A stretch of DNA of 51,940 bases from Chloroflexota bacterium. GTDB lineage: Bacteria; Chloroflexota; Anaerolineae; UBA4142; SHND01. The first letter of the stretch is position 1; each line of letters begins with the position of its first letter. Where the stretch lies: contig SHND01000060.1 in NCBI GenBank assembly GCA_004295045.1, positions 1-51,940 on the forward strand, in the 5' to 3' direction. Shown one piece after another: positions 31,552 through 40,130 of this stretch. Below the pieces are notes generated by a model that was not told where the DNA came from, ran no database searches, and was given only the letters and a program-made list of their open reading frames with translations. Both the position numbers and the translations under genes were made by a program.

Positions 31552-32375
31552 ATTTCAAAATACGCGCGCAGCGCGTCTTGCCACGAACGAAGCGAAATGT
31601 CGAGCATCGTCGCCGCGGCAAAGTTTTCCAACGCGGTATTGGGGGGGGGTGTTGAAGCGCGACTGTATTCCGCGAGCGTGATAGGTTTGATGGGACGCGG
31701 CAGGTTTGCCATCCGCAAAATTTCAATCGCCCATTCGTAGCGCGAACACGAACCCGCGTTGACGAGATGATAAATGCCGTACTGTTTCGTTTCAATCAAG
31801 CGCGCCAGCGCGTTCGCCAAATCGGGAACGTAGGTCGGCGAACCGATTTCGTCGCGCACGACGGATAGGGCGGCTTGCCGCTGTGCCAACTCTAAAATCT
31901 TGTCAGGGAATTTCCCGCCCCCTTTGGCGTACAGCCATGCCGTGCGGACGATGTAGAATTTTTCGAGCAGATGCTGCGCGTACCATTCCCCCGCGAGTTT
32001 CGATTTGCCGTACACGTTGATGGGATTCGGCGCATCGAATTCGAGATAGGGCGCCTCTTTTTTGCCGTCGAACACTTCGTTGGTGCTGATGTAAACGAGG
32101 GCGGCGTTGCATTTTTGGCACGCCAGCGCGACGTTTTGCGTGCCAAAGGCGTTTGCGCGAAATGCGCTGACGGGATCGCGCGCCGCGCCGTCCACGTTCG
32201 TCATTGCCGCGCACTGAATCACTATATCGGGAGCGAGCGCCGCGAGGCGTGAAATGTTCGCGCGGTCGGTAACATCAAATTCGCGGTGCGCGAGCGGAAT
32301 GAGGGTGTGTGACGCAAGCGTCGTTTGCAAGGCGCGTCCGAGCTGTCCATCACTGCCGGTGATCGCAATTTTCAT
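31548..32375 (-). CDS. dTDP-4-dehydrorhamnose reductase-like (RfbD) SDR protein
   Basis: A 275-residue extended short-chain dehydrogenase of the RfbD type: MKIAITGSDGQLGRALQ (nucleotide binding), STNEVFDG, and the YGKSK catalytic Tyr-Lys. RfbD makes dTDP-rhamnose, but RfbA, B and C are not in the window, and the MetK-regulatory MAT2B-like branch looks similar. A G9 run at 31641-31649 (codons for TPPP near the C-terminus) may be slippage-prone. Confidence 0.85.
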   Translation of the reverse strand: MKIAITGSDGQLGRALQTTLASHTLIPLAHREFDVTDRANISRLAALAPDIVIQCAAMTNVDGAARDPVSAFRANAFGTQNVALACQKCNAALVYISTNEVFDGKKEAPYLEFDAPNPINVYGKSKLAGEWYAQHLLEKFYIVRTAWLYAKGGGKFPDKILELAQRQAALSVVRDEIGSPTYVPDLANALARLIETKQYGIYHLVNAGSCSRYEWAIEILRMANLPRPIKPITLAEYSRASTPPPNTALENFAAATMLDISLRSWQDALRAYFEI

Positions 32376-33191
32376 TCAGTCGAATTGTCCGTGAAATTCG
32401 CGCACGACCTCATACCATTGGGTCGGTTCGCCGCGCAGCGCCGCGACGCGGTGCGCATAATTTTCCATTTCATTAAATTGTTCCAAGCGCGCGTGCGCGC
32501 TGCCAAGCATGTACGCCAAATCAATATCGGTCGGACGCAGTTCGAGCGCGCGTTTGGCGTTTTCGATTGCTTTGGGTAAATCTCCGATTTGGAAATAGCA
32601 CGCCGCCAAAACTTTATAAATCACCGCGAGGTCGGAAAGCGCGTTTGCCGCATCTTGAAGCGGCGCGATAGCTTGACGATATTTTTGTTGATTGCGCAGC
32701 TGCAGCCCGCGCAAAAAGTTCAAATAGGCATCGGTCACGCGTAAATTGGGATCGAGTTCGCGCGCGGTTTCCAGCTCGCGTTGAATCAGGTGCAAACGAA
32801 AATCGGCGACCCCCAGAATATCATCCTGTTTGCTCAACAACATCGCAAGCCCTTTGAAATAATGGGCGACCGCGCTGCCCGGCAAATAACGCTGTGCTTG
32901 ATCAAAAGCGTTCTCGGCTTGGTCGTATCTTCCAAGCGTAAAAGTGGCAAGTCCGAGTTGATAATAGGCATCCCCGTCGTACGGATTCAAGGTGAGGCGT
33001 TCGCGCATTTGCGCCGCGAGCTTTTGCGCTTGCGCGACTGCCGGCAGCGCGAGTTCGGCGGGTTGCGCAACCAGAACAATCGAGCTGCAATATTCGCACC
33101 GTTCGTCATTGAGGCGAAGCGGCGCGCCGCAGCTTGGGCAACGCAGGGTGACAAGACTGGACATTGCGATTGGCTTGGACATCGAGGGCAA
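32376..33191 (-). CDS. zinc-ribbon TPR protein
   Basis: A protein of up to 271 residues. An N-terminal zinc ribbon (CPSCGAPLRLNDERCEYC) is followed by TPR helices (ERLTLNPYDGDAYYQLGLAT and KAIENAKRALELRPTDIDLA). Cytosolic, function unknown. Starts at 33191, 33182 or 33164 are possible. The 322 bp upstream (33192-33513) carry no gene apart from the terminator at 33451. Confidence 0.78.
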   Translation of the reverse strand: MPSMSKPIAMSSLVTLRCPSCGAPLRLNDERCEYCSSIVLVAQPAELALPAVAQAQKLAAQMRERLTLNPYDGDAYYQLGLATFTLGRYDQAENAFDQAQRYLPGSAVAHYFKGLAMLLSKQDDILGVADFRLHLIQRELETARELDPNLRVTDAYLNFLRGLQLRNQQKYRQAIAPLQDAANALSDLAVIYKVLAACYFQIGDLPKAIENAKRALELRPTDIDLAYMLGSAHARLEQFNEMENYAHRVAALRGEPTQWYEVVREFHGQFD

Positions 33192-33450
33192 ACAAATTCA
33201 ACACGCCGCTGCTGCCCGAGTTCTATCCGCGCATAAATGTAAGTTGCGCAGGCGATGCATTATACAACACCACAGTTGCATCCCTGCCCAACGTGTAATC
33301 ATGCCGTGCAATCACATCCATCAGGCGCGCAAAATAATTGTGCGATAAGAAAACCAAGGGGGATCGTTTGCGCCAGAGGAAGGTGCGCGGCGCGCGCATA
33401 ATCGCGGCGCGAGAGTGCGGAATCGTCCGAAAACAAGGTCTAAATAAACA

Positions 33451-33483
33451 TCACCGAATCGTTCGGGTGGAACGATTCGGTGA
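33451..33483. terminator. intrinsic terminator after the AAA gene
   Basis: A perfect 14-bp stem (TCACCGAATCGTTC, 33451-33464, with 33470-33483) and a 5-nt loop are followed on the minus strand by TGTTTATTT. It lies 30 bp after the stop of the AAA ATPase gene. The rest of 33192-33450 shows no coding signal. Confidence 0.8.
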
Positions 33484-33513
33484 CGGGATAAATTACATCT
33501 CTGGGGAAAAGGG

Positions 33514-34842
33514 TTATCCTACTTTGACAAAGTACGCGTCAACGGCGGCGTCGAGTAATTCTTTTTCGAGACGCGGCTCGGTCTGCAAATAGCGCGCAAT
33601 ATCCATCAATTGATCGAGCAGGTCGCGCGGGTGGACGGCTTTGGGCTCGCGCTTGACTTTGACATAGTGCTCAAGCACGAGATACTTGAACATTTCTTCG
33701 TCATACGGAATGTGGCGCTGCGTGCAGTTGAGTTGAAAGATGGTCCGAAAATCATCCCAAGTTGGATTCGGCACGTTGATCTTGTAACGAATGCGCCGCA
33801 GAAATGCTTCGTCCATCAAATCGCGCGGGTCGAGGTTTGTCGAAAATACGATCAATACATCAAATGGAATTTCGATCTTTTTACCCGTGATCAGCGTGAG
33901 AAAGTCGTAGCGTTTTTCGAGCGGGAGAATCCAGCGATTGAGCAAATCTTGTGGGCGCAACTGCTGGCGACCAAAATCATCAATCAAAAACATCCCGCCG
34001 TTAGCTTTCATCTGGAACGGGGCTTCGTATGTTTTGGACACCGGATCGAAAATGAGATCGAGCGTTTCCAGTGTCAGTTCACCGCCCACTGTGATAAACG
34101 GGCGCTGGCAGAGGACCCATCGCGTATCGCGGCGTGTACTTTCATTGTTCGCGCCATTGCGCGGCGGCTCGGTCACGGCTTTATGATTGTGCTGGTCGTA
34201 CAAACGAATGATTTGTCCATCCGCGTAGATTGCATACGGCAAATACACATTGCCGCCCAACAACCGCGCCATGCGCTCCGCAATCGTCGTTTTACCATTT
34301 CCGGGCGGTCCGTATAAAAAGATCGAACGCGCCGAATTCACAGCCGGTCCGACACGTCGCAACATGGCATCGCTGATGACAATATCGTTGAACGAGTCAC
34401 GAATGGTGTCGCGCGAAACGGAAACGAGCCCAATCCCTTGTCGTTCCATCGCTTCATTGTACACGGCAAGGGGTACGGGCGCGGGACCCGCATACTGATT
34501 GCGCGCGAGGAGTTCTTGCGCTTTGCTGCTCCCTTTGCCGGTGACAACATATTTGTATGCGCGTTCACTGTATCCCGTTGCGCCGGTAATCTGACAAAAT
34601 TCTTCCTTGACCAAAAAATTGAGCGCGCTTTCGACAATGTTTGTGTGCGGCAAACGCATCTCTTCCGCGACCACGTTCGCCTGAATTTCGCCGGCAAAAT
34701 AAATAATTTTGAGGGCGAGTTCATGAATAAAACTTGTCGGCAAACCGGTATCGGCAATGGTTTTCGGAGGCGGGAAAAAAGTCGTCGGTTGTGACATAAA
34801 AGTCACCGGCACGGTCGGAGCCGTCATGTTAAATACAGCCAT
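33514..34842 (-). CDS. AAA ATPase with N-terminal winged-helix-like domain
   Basis: A 442-residue AAA+ protein. Residues about 35-110 look like a winged helix (LPHTNIVESALNFLVKEEFC). The ATPase has Walker A YGPPGNGKTT, Walker B MFLIDDFG, sensor 1 VFSTNLDPRD and an arginine-finger region FLRRIRYK. A C-terminal lid helix bundle follows. Function unknown; relatives occur next to pilus or secretion genes in Chloroflexota, but none is nearby here. Confidence 0.85.
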   Translation of the reverse strand: MAVFNMTAPTVPVTFMSQPTTFFPPPKTIADTGLPTSFIHELALKIIYFAGEIQANVVAEEMRLPHTNIVESALNFLVKEEFCQITGATGYSERAYKYVVTGKGSSKAQELLARNQYAGPAPVPLAVYNEAMERQGIGLVSVSRDTIRDSFNDIVISDAMLRRVGPAVNSARSIFLYGPPGNGKTTIAERMARLLGGNVYLPYAIYADGQIIRLYDQHNHKAVTEPPRNGANNESTRRDTRWVLCQRPFITVGGELTLETLDLIFDPVSKTYEAPFQMKANGGMFLIDDFGRQQLRPQDLLNRWILPLEKRYDFLTLITGKKIEIPFDVLIVFSTNLDPRDLMDEAFLRRIRYKINVPNPTWDDFRTIFQLNCTQRHIPYDEEMFKYLVLEHYVKVKREPKAVHPRDLLDQLMDIARYLQTEPRLEKELLDAAVDAYFVKVG

Positions 34843-35353
34843 GTGGTCTCTTTCTCTGAAAGGAAATTCGCGGCGACGCGCGGTGAAAATAGAGCGTTCT
34901 GCGTTAATTAACGCCGTCGAATTTTACGCCGCGTTGCGTCTGCGCGCAAGGGGACATTGGGTTGATGTCGGGGCTGGCAAAGTGCGAATTGAGTGAACAA
35001 AATTGACCTTTGCAATTGCACGATGATATTCGTCGCTTGGTCACCGATGTGCCACCTCACCCGGACTTGAAAGGCGCAGACAGTCGAGTGCCTGCATAGT
35101 CACTTGGATAAGCAAACACTCACGGTCAGCCGCCTGTTGCAGCATTATGCCAATTGGCTGCACTTGGCGCAAGTTGCGCTACAATAGACTTGCTGGTCAA
35201 GGCTCTACCCCTCTCGACTATAAATGAAAGTGCGGTACTTGCATTATAGCCAATGGGTGAGCCCGACGGATAAGCGTAACCAACTATTGGTTTGGTCTAA
35301 TCCTCCACAAGCGGTTTGAAGCCACCCACCTCTGACTTTTCGATATTCCAAGC
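34843..35353. other. 511-bp gap between divergent AAA and amidohydrolase genes
   Basis: No convincing gene was found. It holds a 14-bp palindrome GCGTTAATTAACGC (34901-34914) and several short open frames broken by stops. One + frame from about 35098 (DKQTLTVSRLLQHYANWLHL) could be a decayed coding remnant. Promoters for both flanking genes must lie here, but no strong hexamer pair was recognised. Confidence 0.5.
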
Positions 35354-36685
35354 ATGTCAACTCTTCTCATCCAACACGCCGACCTTTTCACGCTCGATGC
35401 TCACAATGCGATTCTGAAAAATTCAAGTCTTGCAATTCAAGACAAATATATCGTCGCTATCGGCGAAATTCCGCCTGATTTTCGCGCCGACGAAATTATT
35501 GACGGCACAAATCACGTCGCGCTGCCCGGATTTTTCAACGCGCACACGCACGCGGCAATGACGTTACTGCGCGGTTCGGCGGAAGATTTGCCGCTCGACC
35601 GTTGGTTCAACGAAGGCATCTGGCGCACCGAATCCGCGCTGTGCGAAGAGGATGTGTATTGGGGCACCGCGCTCGCGGCGTGCGAAATGATTCGCAGCGG
35701 CACCGTTGCTTTTTCCGACCATTATTTTTATATGCACAATGTTGCGCGGGTTGTGCAAGAAGCGGGGATGAAGGCGATGCTGGCGTGGTGCGTCTTTGGT
35801 TCCAATTTCGCGCCGGAAATGGGACCGACAACTTTGGAGCTCACAGAGGAATTTGTTGCAGAATTTCAAAACAGCGCGGGCGGGCGCATCCAAACGGTGC
35901 TCGGTCCACATTCACCCTACATCAGCGCCGAACGCGCGCTGCGCGATGCTGCCAATGTCGCGCGCAAACTCGGCGTCGGCTGCCACATTCACGTATCCGA
36001 ATCGCCCGAACAAGTCGCAAATTCGTACAAACAGCACGGCAAGTCGCCCGTTGCGTACTTGAATGCTCTCGGAATTTTCGATCAGCCCTCCATCGCCGCG
36101 CACGCGATCTATATTGACGATGCCGACATCGAAATTCTGCGCGCCAAGAATGTGACCGTTGCCGCCTGTCCCAAAACGCATCTCAAGCTGGCAATGAAAA
36201 CGACGCGGATCATGGCTTTGTTGAATGCAGGCGTGAATGTTGCGCTCGGCACTGATGGCGCGGCGTCGAACAACGACCTCGACATGCTGCAAGTGACGCG
36301 CCTCGCCGCGCTCTTGCAAAAACATGAGACGGGTGACGCGACCGTCTTGCCTTCGATGCAGGCGCTGAAACTTGCAACACAACATGGCGCGCGCGCGATG
36401 GGCTTTGCAAACAGCGGTGTCATTCAAGTCGGCGCGGCTGCGGATTTGATTCTTGTTAACATGGACAAGCCGCATCTCACCCCGCGCCATGATCTCGCCG
36501 CGAATGTGGTTCACTCGGCGCAAGGCAGCGATGTGAATTATGTGATTGTGGACGGGCAGGTATTATTGCGTAAAGGGGAACTGACAACGCTGGACGAGGA
36601 AAAAATCATGCGCGAGGCAGAAACGCGCGGCTTGCGCATGGTGCAGAGCAACTTGGCGCAGACACAGAGGTATCAATCATATTGA
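35354..36685 (+). CDS. amidohydrolase, MTA/SAH deaminase-like
   Basis: A 443-residue amidohydrolase of the 5-methylthioadenosine/S-adenosylhomocysteine deaminase (MtaD/TRZ-ATZ) family. Metal ligands are in FFNAHTHAAMTLLRG, CHIHVSESPE, AAHAIYIDD and LGTDGAASNND. It would deaminate an adenine-type nucleoside, with Zn or Fe in the site. Its 3' end overlaps the remains of a second, inverted copy of the gene's 5' end (36673-36768). Confidence 0.88.
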   Translation: MSTLLIQHADLFTLDAHNAILKNSSLAIQDKYIVAIGEIPPDFRADEIIDGTNHVALPGFFNAHTHAAMTLLRGSAEDLPLDRWFNEGIWRTESALCEEDVYWGTALAACEMIRSGTVAFSDHYFYMHNVARVVQEAGMKAMLAWCVFGSNFAPEMGPTTLELTEEFVAEFQNSAGGRIQTVLGPHSPYISAERALRDAANVARKLGVGCHIHVSESPEQVANSYKQHGKSPVAYLNALGIFDQPSIAAHAIYIDDADIEILRAKNVTVAACPKTHLKLAMKTTRIMALLNAGVNVALGTDGAASNNDLDMLQVTRLAALLQKHETGDATVLPSMQALKLATQHGARAMGFANSGVIQVGAAADLILVNMDKPHLTPRHDLAANVVHSAQGSDVNYVIVDGQVLLRKGELTTLDEEKIMREAETRGLRMVQSNLAQTQRYQSY

Positions 36686-36768
36686 ATGACGATGCTTGTA
36701 TTTTTCAAGACGCGGTCTTCAGAATCGAATGTGAGAATGTCCGCGTGTTGGATGAGCAGTTTTGTCAT
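36673..36768 (-). pseudogene. truncated 5' end of a second amidohydrolase gene
   Basis: ATG at 36768, preceded by GAGGAA, opens a 31-codon frame. It begins TKLLIQHADILTFDSEDRVL and continues KNTSIVIQ, which aligns without gaps to the start of the gene at 35354 (STLLIQHADLFTLDAHNAIL, KNSSLAIQ). Similarity stops there and a TGA follows. The fragment follows the 36772-37182 gene by 4 bp, as an intact operon gene would. It runs tail-to-tail with its intact relative and overlaps it by 13 bp, so recombination between two copies probably deleted the rest. Confidence 0.85.
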
Positions 36769-36771
36769 CGG

Positions 36772-37182
36772 TTATTTCCTCTTTGTCAAAAACTCGCGCG
36801 CCTGCCACGTCCGCGACTCGGGCAAGCCGGCTAACATTGCCAATTGTCCATCGTTCGGGATTTCGTTCGACGCACTCTTTTGGTATTGCGCGTACGCGTC
36901 GCGCAGCGCGCCTTCGACAATCATTCCCTCAGTCGCACGTGAACCGACGCACACCATCAATCCAACTCCCGCCAATGCCGCACACGCGATCGGAATCCAT
37001 TCATATTCGGCTGAAACCGGATCGTCTTGCGAAACCATAAAGATCGCCAACACGCCGAGCAATACAAACGCCGCGCCGCCAAGCCAAAAGCCCCATTCAA
37101 GATATTGCAACCGCGTTTTCAAATTTTTCACTGCAAGCCCTCGCGCGATGTGAAACCAATCCACTCCAATGTTGCGTTGCAT
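36772..37182 (-). CDS. two-TM membrane protein of unknown function
   Basis: A 136-residue protein with two hydrophobic helices (GFWLGGAAFVLLGVLAIFMV and IPIACAALAGVGLMVCVG) and a cytosolic helical C-terminus. No family recognised. It lies 5 bp after the 369-residue membrane protein gene, so they form an operon. Confidence 0.7.
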   Translation of the reverse strand: MQRNIGVDWFHIARGLAVKNLKTRLQYLEWGFWLGGAAFVLLGVLAIFMVSQDDPVSAEYEWIPIACAALAGVGLMVCVGSRATEGMIVEGALRDAYAQYQKSASNEIPNDGQLAMLAGLPESRTWQAREFLTKRK

Positions 37183-37187
37183 AGTTT

Positions 37188-38294
37188 TTATTTGTTGATA
37201 AAGAAACGCCAGCGATATAAAACTGCGCCTATCAACAAGACCAATTGTGCGAGCGCCACACCAACCGCATACAACTGCGAATAATAAAACGTCAGCAGAT
37301 TCACAATCGTCAGCGAAATGATCAACGCGAACGTGCCGATGCGCAGTGCGCGCCGCTCTTTGCCCAGCAGTAGCAAAACCGTGGCAAGCCCCATCAAGAG
37401 ACCTGCCAAGATATTGGCGATTTGGTACACCGCCAATAATGTCGCGTTGTTCACCGCATATTGCGACGTACCGTTAAAAATCACATATTCCGGCAGTCCC
37501 GTGCCATTGAACGCGCCCGCAAGCCATCCCCACAACGCAATAATTTGCAGCACAGCATTGATGCCCGCCAGCGCGAAACCGACCACCAGCAGCCCTTTGA
37601 AAACGCGCCGCGTGGGCCAGCGCGCCGCGACGAATTTTATCCACAGCCACACGCGTTCCACCCGATTCGGTTCGCGCGCCAAACGCGTTTCTTCCGCTTG
37701 AACAAAATCTAACAGCGCGCGTGCCAAATTCTTTTCATTCGCCGCTTGCGCGCTGTCCAACACCTGCGACAATTCGCTCACCAACTCTCTACGCTCGAAC
37801 GGGTCCAAATCATTGTCCAAAATTTGCTTCATATCTTCGAGCGCGTGATACAGCAACGTGCGCGTATCGCGTGGCTGGGCGCGGCGGACGCGCAAGAACA
37901 ACCACACGCACGCGAGCAGAAACGCATAAATGATCGGAAACGCCAACGGAAAAAAATAATCGTTGCTCGAGGTAATGAATTTGCCCACTTCGTCAATAAA
38001 CAACCCAACGCCGATGCCCCCCGCCACTGCCGCGAACCACAGCACCCAATGATTCGCCCACAGCAGCAGCGCGACCAGCGCGACAAACAAGAGCAGCCCG
38101 CCCCACAGCATATGCGCGATATGAAACGTGCCGCCGCCCCCAATCTGCGGATAGCCGGACAATTGCAAAAAGACGCGCACTATAATGACTGTGACGGCGA
38201 ATGCTGCAATCATCAAAATCAAATAACTGTCCGCCGCCTGCTGTCGCACCGGCGACCAAATCCGCTTGATATGTTGGGGATGTGCTTGTGTCAT
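37188..38294 (-). CDS. conserved multi-TM membrane protein
   Basis: A 368-residue protein with about eight hydrophobic helices and a cytosolic middle domain (ALEDMKQILDNDLDPFERRE). The segment FHIAHMLWGGLLLFVALVAL followed by GGIGVGLFIDEVGKFITS is familiar from uncharacterised proteins of Actinomycetota and Chloroflexota (recalled). ATG 38294 has GGAG 9 nt upstream. Function unknown. Confidence 0.75.
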   Translation of the reverse strand: MTQAHPQHIKRIWSPVRQQAADSYLILMIAAFAVTVIIVRVFLQLSGYPQIGGGGTFHIAHMLWGGLLLFVALVALLLWANHWVLWFAAVAGGIGVGLFIDEVGKFITSSNDYFFPLAFPIIYAFLLACVWLFLRVRRAQPRDTRTLLYHALEDMKQILDNDLDPFERRELVSELSQVLDSAQAANEKNLARALLDFVQAEETRLAREPNRVERVWLWIKFVAARWPTRRVFKGLLVVGFALAGINAVLQIIALWGWLAGAFNGTGLPEYVIFNGTSQYAVNNATLLAVYQIANILAGLLMGLATVLLLLGKERRALRIGTFALIISLTIVNLLTFYYSQLYAVGVALAQLVLLIGAVLYRWRFFINK

Positions 38295-38296
38295 CT

Positions 38297-38851
38297 TTAC
38301 TTGCTCCACGCGCGTTTCAACAACGCGAACATTTCCAAATCCCAAAACTGATTTTTCCAATAGCCGTATTCGCGCAGCAGCCCTTCGCGTTGAAAGCCGA
38401 TTTTTTCGAGGACGCGCGCCGATGGGGCATTTCCGGGCACCACCAGCGCTTCGATGCGATTCAGCGGCAGACCCGCCGCTTGCAAATTTTCAAAACCATG
38501 CTGCACCATCGCGCGCAATGCTTCCGTCATGTACCCTTTATTCCAATACGCCCGCGCCAAATCGTAACCGATGCCGGCGCGAAACCAACCGCGCGTAAAT
38601 TGGTTGAATCCGCCCGTGCCAATTACCGTATCCGTGTCCTTTAACGCAATGCCCCAGCGGAGCGCGTCACCGTTCGCGTTCCGCGCGTTCATCCGCGCAA
38701 TCAAATGCCGCGCCTCTTCCACAGCCGTGAACGTCGCCAAATCGTAATAGCGCGTCACCGCGTCATCGCCAAAAATTTTGAAAACTGCGTGGGCATCGCT
38801 CTCGCGCAATGCGCGCAGCACAAGGCGTTCGGTTTCAATCTGAGCGATCAT
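38297..38851 (-). CDS. GNAT N-acetyltransferase (RimJ/RimL-like)
   Basis: A 184-residue GNAT protein: TERLVLRALRESDAHAVFKI, WGIALKDTDTVIGTGGF, and the acetyl-CoA region YDLARAYWNKGYMTEALRAM then NAPSARVLEKIGFQREGLLR. It probably acetylates a protein N-terminus or small amine. Three bp separate it from the next membrane protein gene. Confidence 0.9.
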   Translation of the reverse strand: MIAQIETERLVLRALRESDAHAVFKIFGDDAVTRYYDLATFTAVEEARHLIARMNARNANGDALRWGIALKDTDTVIGTGGFNQFTRGWFRAGIGYDLARAYWNKGYMTEALRAMVQHGFENLQAAGLPLNRIEALVVPGNAPSARVLEKIGFQREGLLREYGYWKNQFWDLEMFALLKRAWSK

Positions 38852-38872
38852 GCGACACATTTTCTCCGCCCG

Positions 38873-39121
38873 TCACACAAAAAACGGCGGACTGGTGAAT
38901 ATATAATTTTCGTATTTCCCAAGCGGCGCGTCGCTCATGAACAAGGCGACGAACGAATCCAGCGTGTATTTGTGGGTCAGAAAATAATCCACCGCTGCGC
39001 GATTGATCTGCGGAAGATCGAAACCCACTTCGCGGCGTCCGCGCGCGAACGCCGTCGCCTCCGCGTGTGCGAGCGCTGCCGCGATGTCGCGTTCGTCGTA
39101 CAACGCGAAGGGTCCGCATTT
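38873..39121 (-). pseudogene. C-terminal remnant of a GNAT acetyltransferase
   Basis: The frame KCGPFALYDERDIAAALAHA... ending ENYIFTSPPFFV looks like only the C-terminal part of a GNAT-type protein that normally has more than 200 further residues. Upstream the frame meets a TGA (39124-39122) created by the TTTTCAC heptamer array at 39119-39141. Only TTG (39103) is available as a start. It looks like a gene whose 5' part was lost at the repeat array. Confidence 0.65.
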
Positions 39122-39141
39122 TCACTTTTCACTTTTCACTC
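39119..39141. repeat. heptamer array TTTTCAC x3
   Basis: Three tandem copies of the 7-mer TTTTCAC (GTGAAAA on the other strand). They lie exactly between the broken GNAT remnant and the end of the YitT gene (stop at 39140). Confidence 0.88.
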
Positions 39142-40033
39142 AAGTTTTTCCTTTTTTACTTGCAATCACTCCGCCCGTCGCTTGATGTCCGTGCGTGATC
39201 ACCACAAACGCGTGCGGGTCGGCTTCGGTCACAATATCGCGCAAGGTGTCCACGAACGGGCGGCTGATGGTGCAAAATAAAACATTGTGCGGTTTTTCCG
39301 TGAACATCCCTTCGCCTTGCCACGCGGTCACGCCGATTTGCAATTTTTCCAACAGCGCGTGTGAAACCTTATCGCGTTCATCGGTAACAATAAACGCCGT
39401 GCGAATCACACTTGGTCCTTCCAAAACATAATCGGTGGCGATTCCCCAAATAAACAGCGTCACGAGCGAATAGAGCGCGGCTTCCCAACCAAAGGTAATG
39501 CCCGCCGCAAGAATGATCAAGCCGTCCGTAATGAAATAAACTTGGGAGATCGGAATGCCGGTGCGTAATTGCAAAATACGCGAGATGACGCCCGTGCTTG
39601 CGGTGGTGCCGCCCGCGCGATACACAATTCCGGTGCCGATGCCGCCGACCACGCCCGCGAAAATTGCGTTCAACAAAATGTTTTGCGAAACGCCGGGCGG
39701 CAAATACCGCGCCACCACATCCGCGCCCAAATTGTAAATCAACACCACATACGCCGTCTTGGTTAAAAAGTGAAAGCGCCCGAGATTGCGAAAGCCAAGA
39801 ATGAGCAGCGGGATATTGAGAATCAACATCGTCGTGCCGACGGGAAAACCGGTATAGTGATTCAAAATAATCGCCATGCCCGAAACGCCGCCGGGCGCAA
39901 TGTGCGAGGGCGTAAGAAAAATTGCTACATTGCAGGCAAGAATCAACCCGCCGATGGTCAAAAGCGCATAGGTTGTGAGCGTATTGCGCCAGTCAATTTC
40001 GCGCGCGCGCCCTGTCAGCTTGATCATAGACAT
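39140..40033 (-). CDS. YitT family (DUF161/DUF2179) membrane protein
   Basis: A protein of about 297 residues with five to six membrane helices: GGLILACNVAIFLTPSHIAP, GGVSGMAIIL and YRAGGTTASTGVISRIL, then a C-terminal cytosolic DUF2179 domain (FCTISRPFVDTLRDIVTEAD). The family is of unknown transport function. An ATG at 40027 or 40033 is preferred because the 20 codons upstream are repeat-derived (RKFAWLRG). Confidence 0.88.
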   Translation of the reverse strand: MSMIKLTGRAREIDWRNTLTTYALLTIGGLILACNVAIFLTPSHIAPGGVSGMAIILNHYTGFPVGTTMLILNIPLLILGFRNLGRFHFLTKTAYVVLIYNLGADVVARYLPPGVSQNILLNAIFAGVVGGIGTGIVYRAGGTTASTGVISRILQLRTGIPISQVYFITDGLIILAAGITFGWEAALYSLVTLFIWGIATDYVLEGPSVIRTAFIVTDERDKVSHALLEKLQIGVTAWQGEGMFTEKPHNVLFCTISRPFVDTLRDIVTEADPHAFVVITHGHQATGGVIASKKGKT

Positions 40034-40130
40034 AGAACCGCGAAGCCACGCGAATTTACGCAAAGATTTCTCCTCGCGCACGCTCGCGTACATTCGCGGT
40101 CATCCTTTTCGTTTTACTTTTTTCTTTTTG

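Noticed and set aside
34980..35340. Decayed transposase or integrase in the AAA-amidohydrolase gap
   Set aside because: Only short stop-broken frames with vague residues; no catalytic motif, terminal repeat or target duplication could be found.
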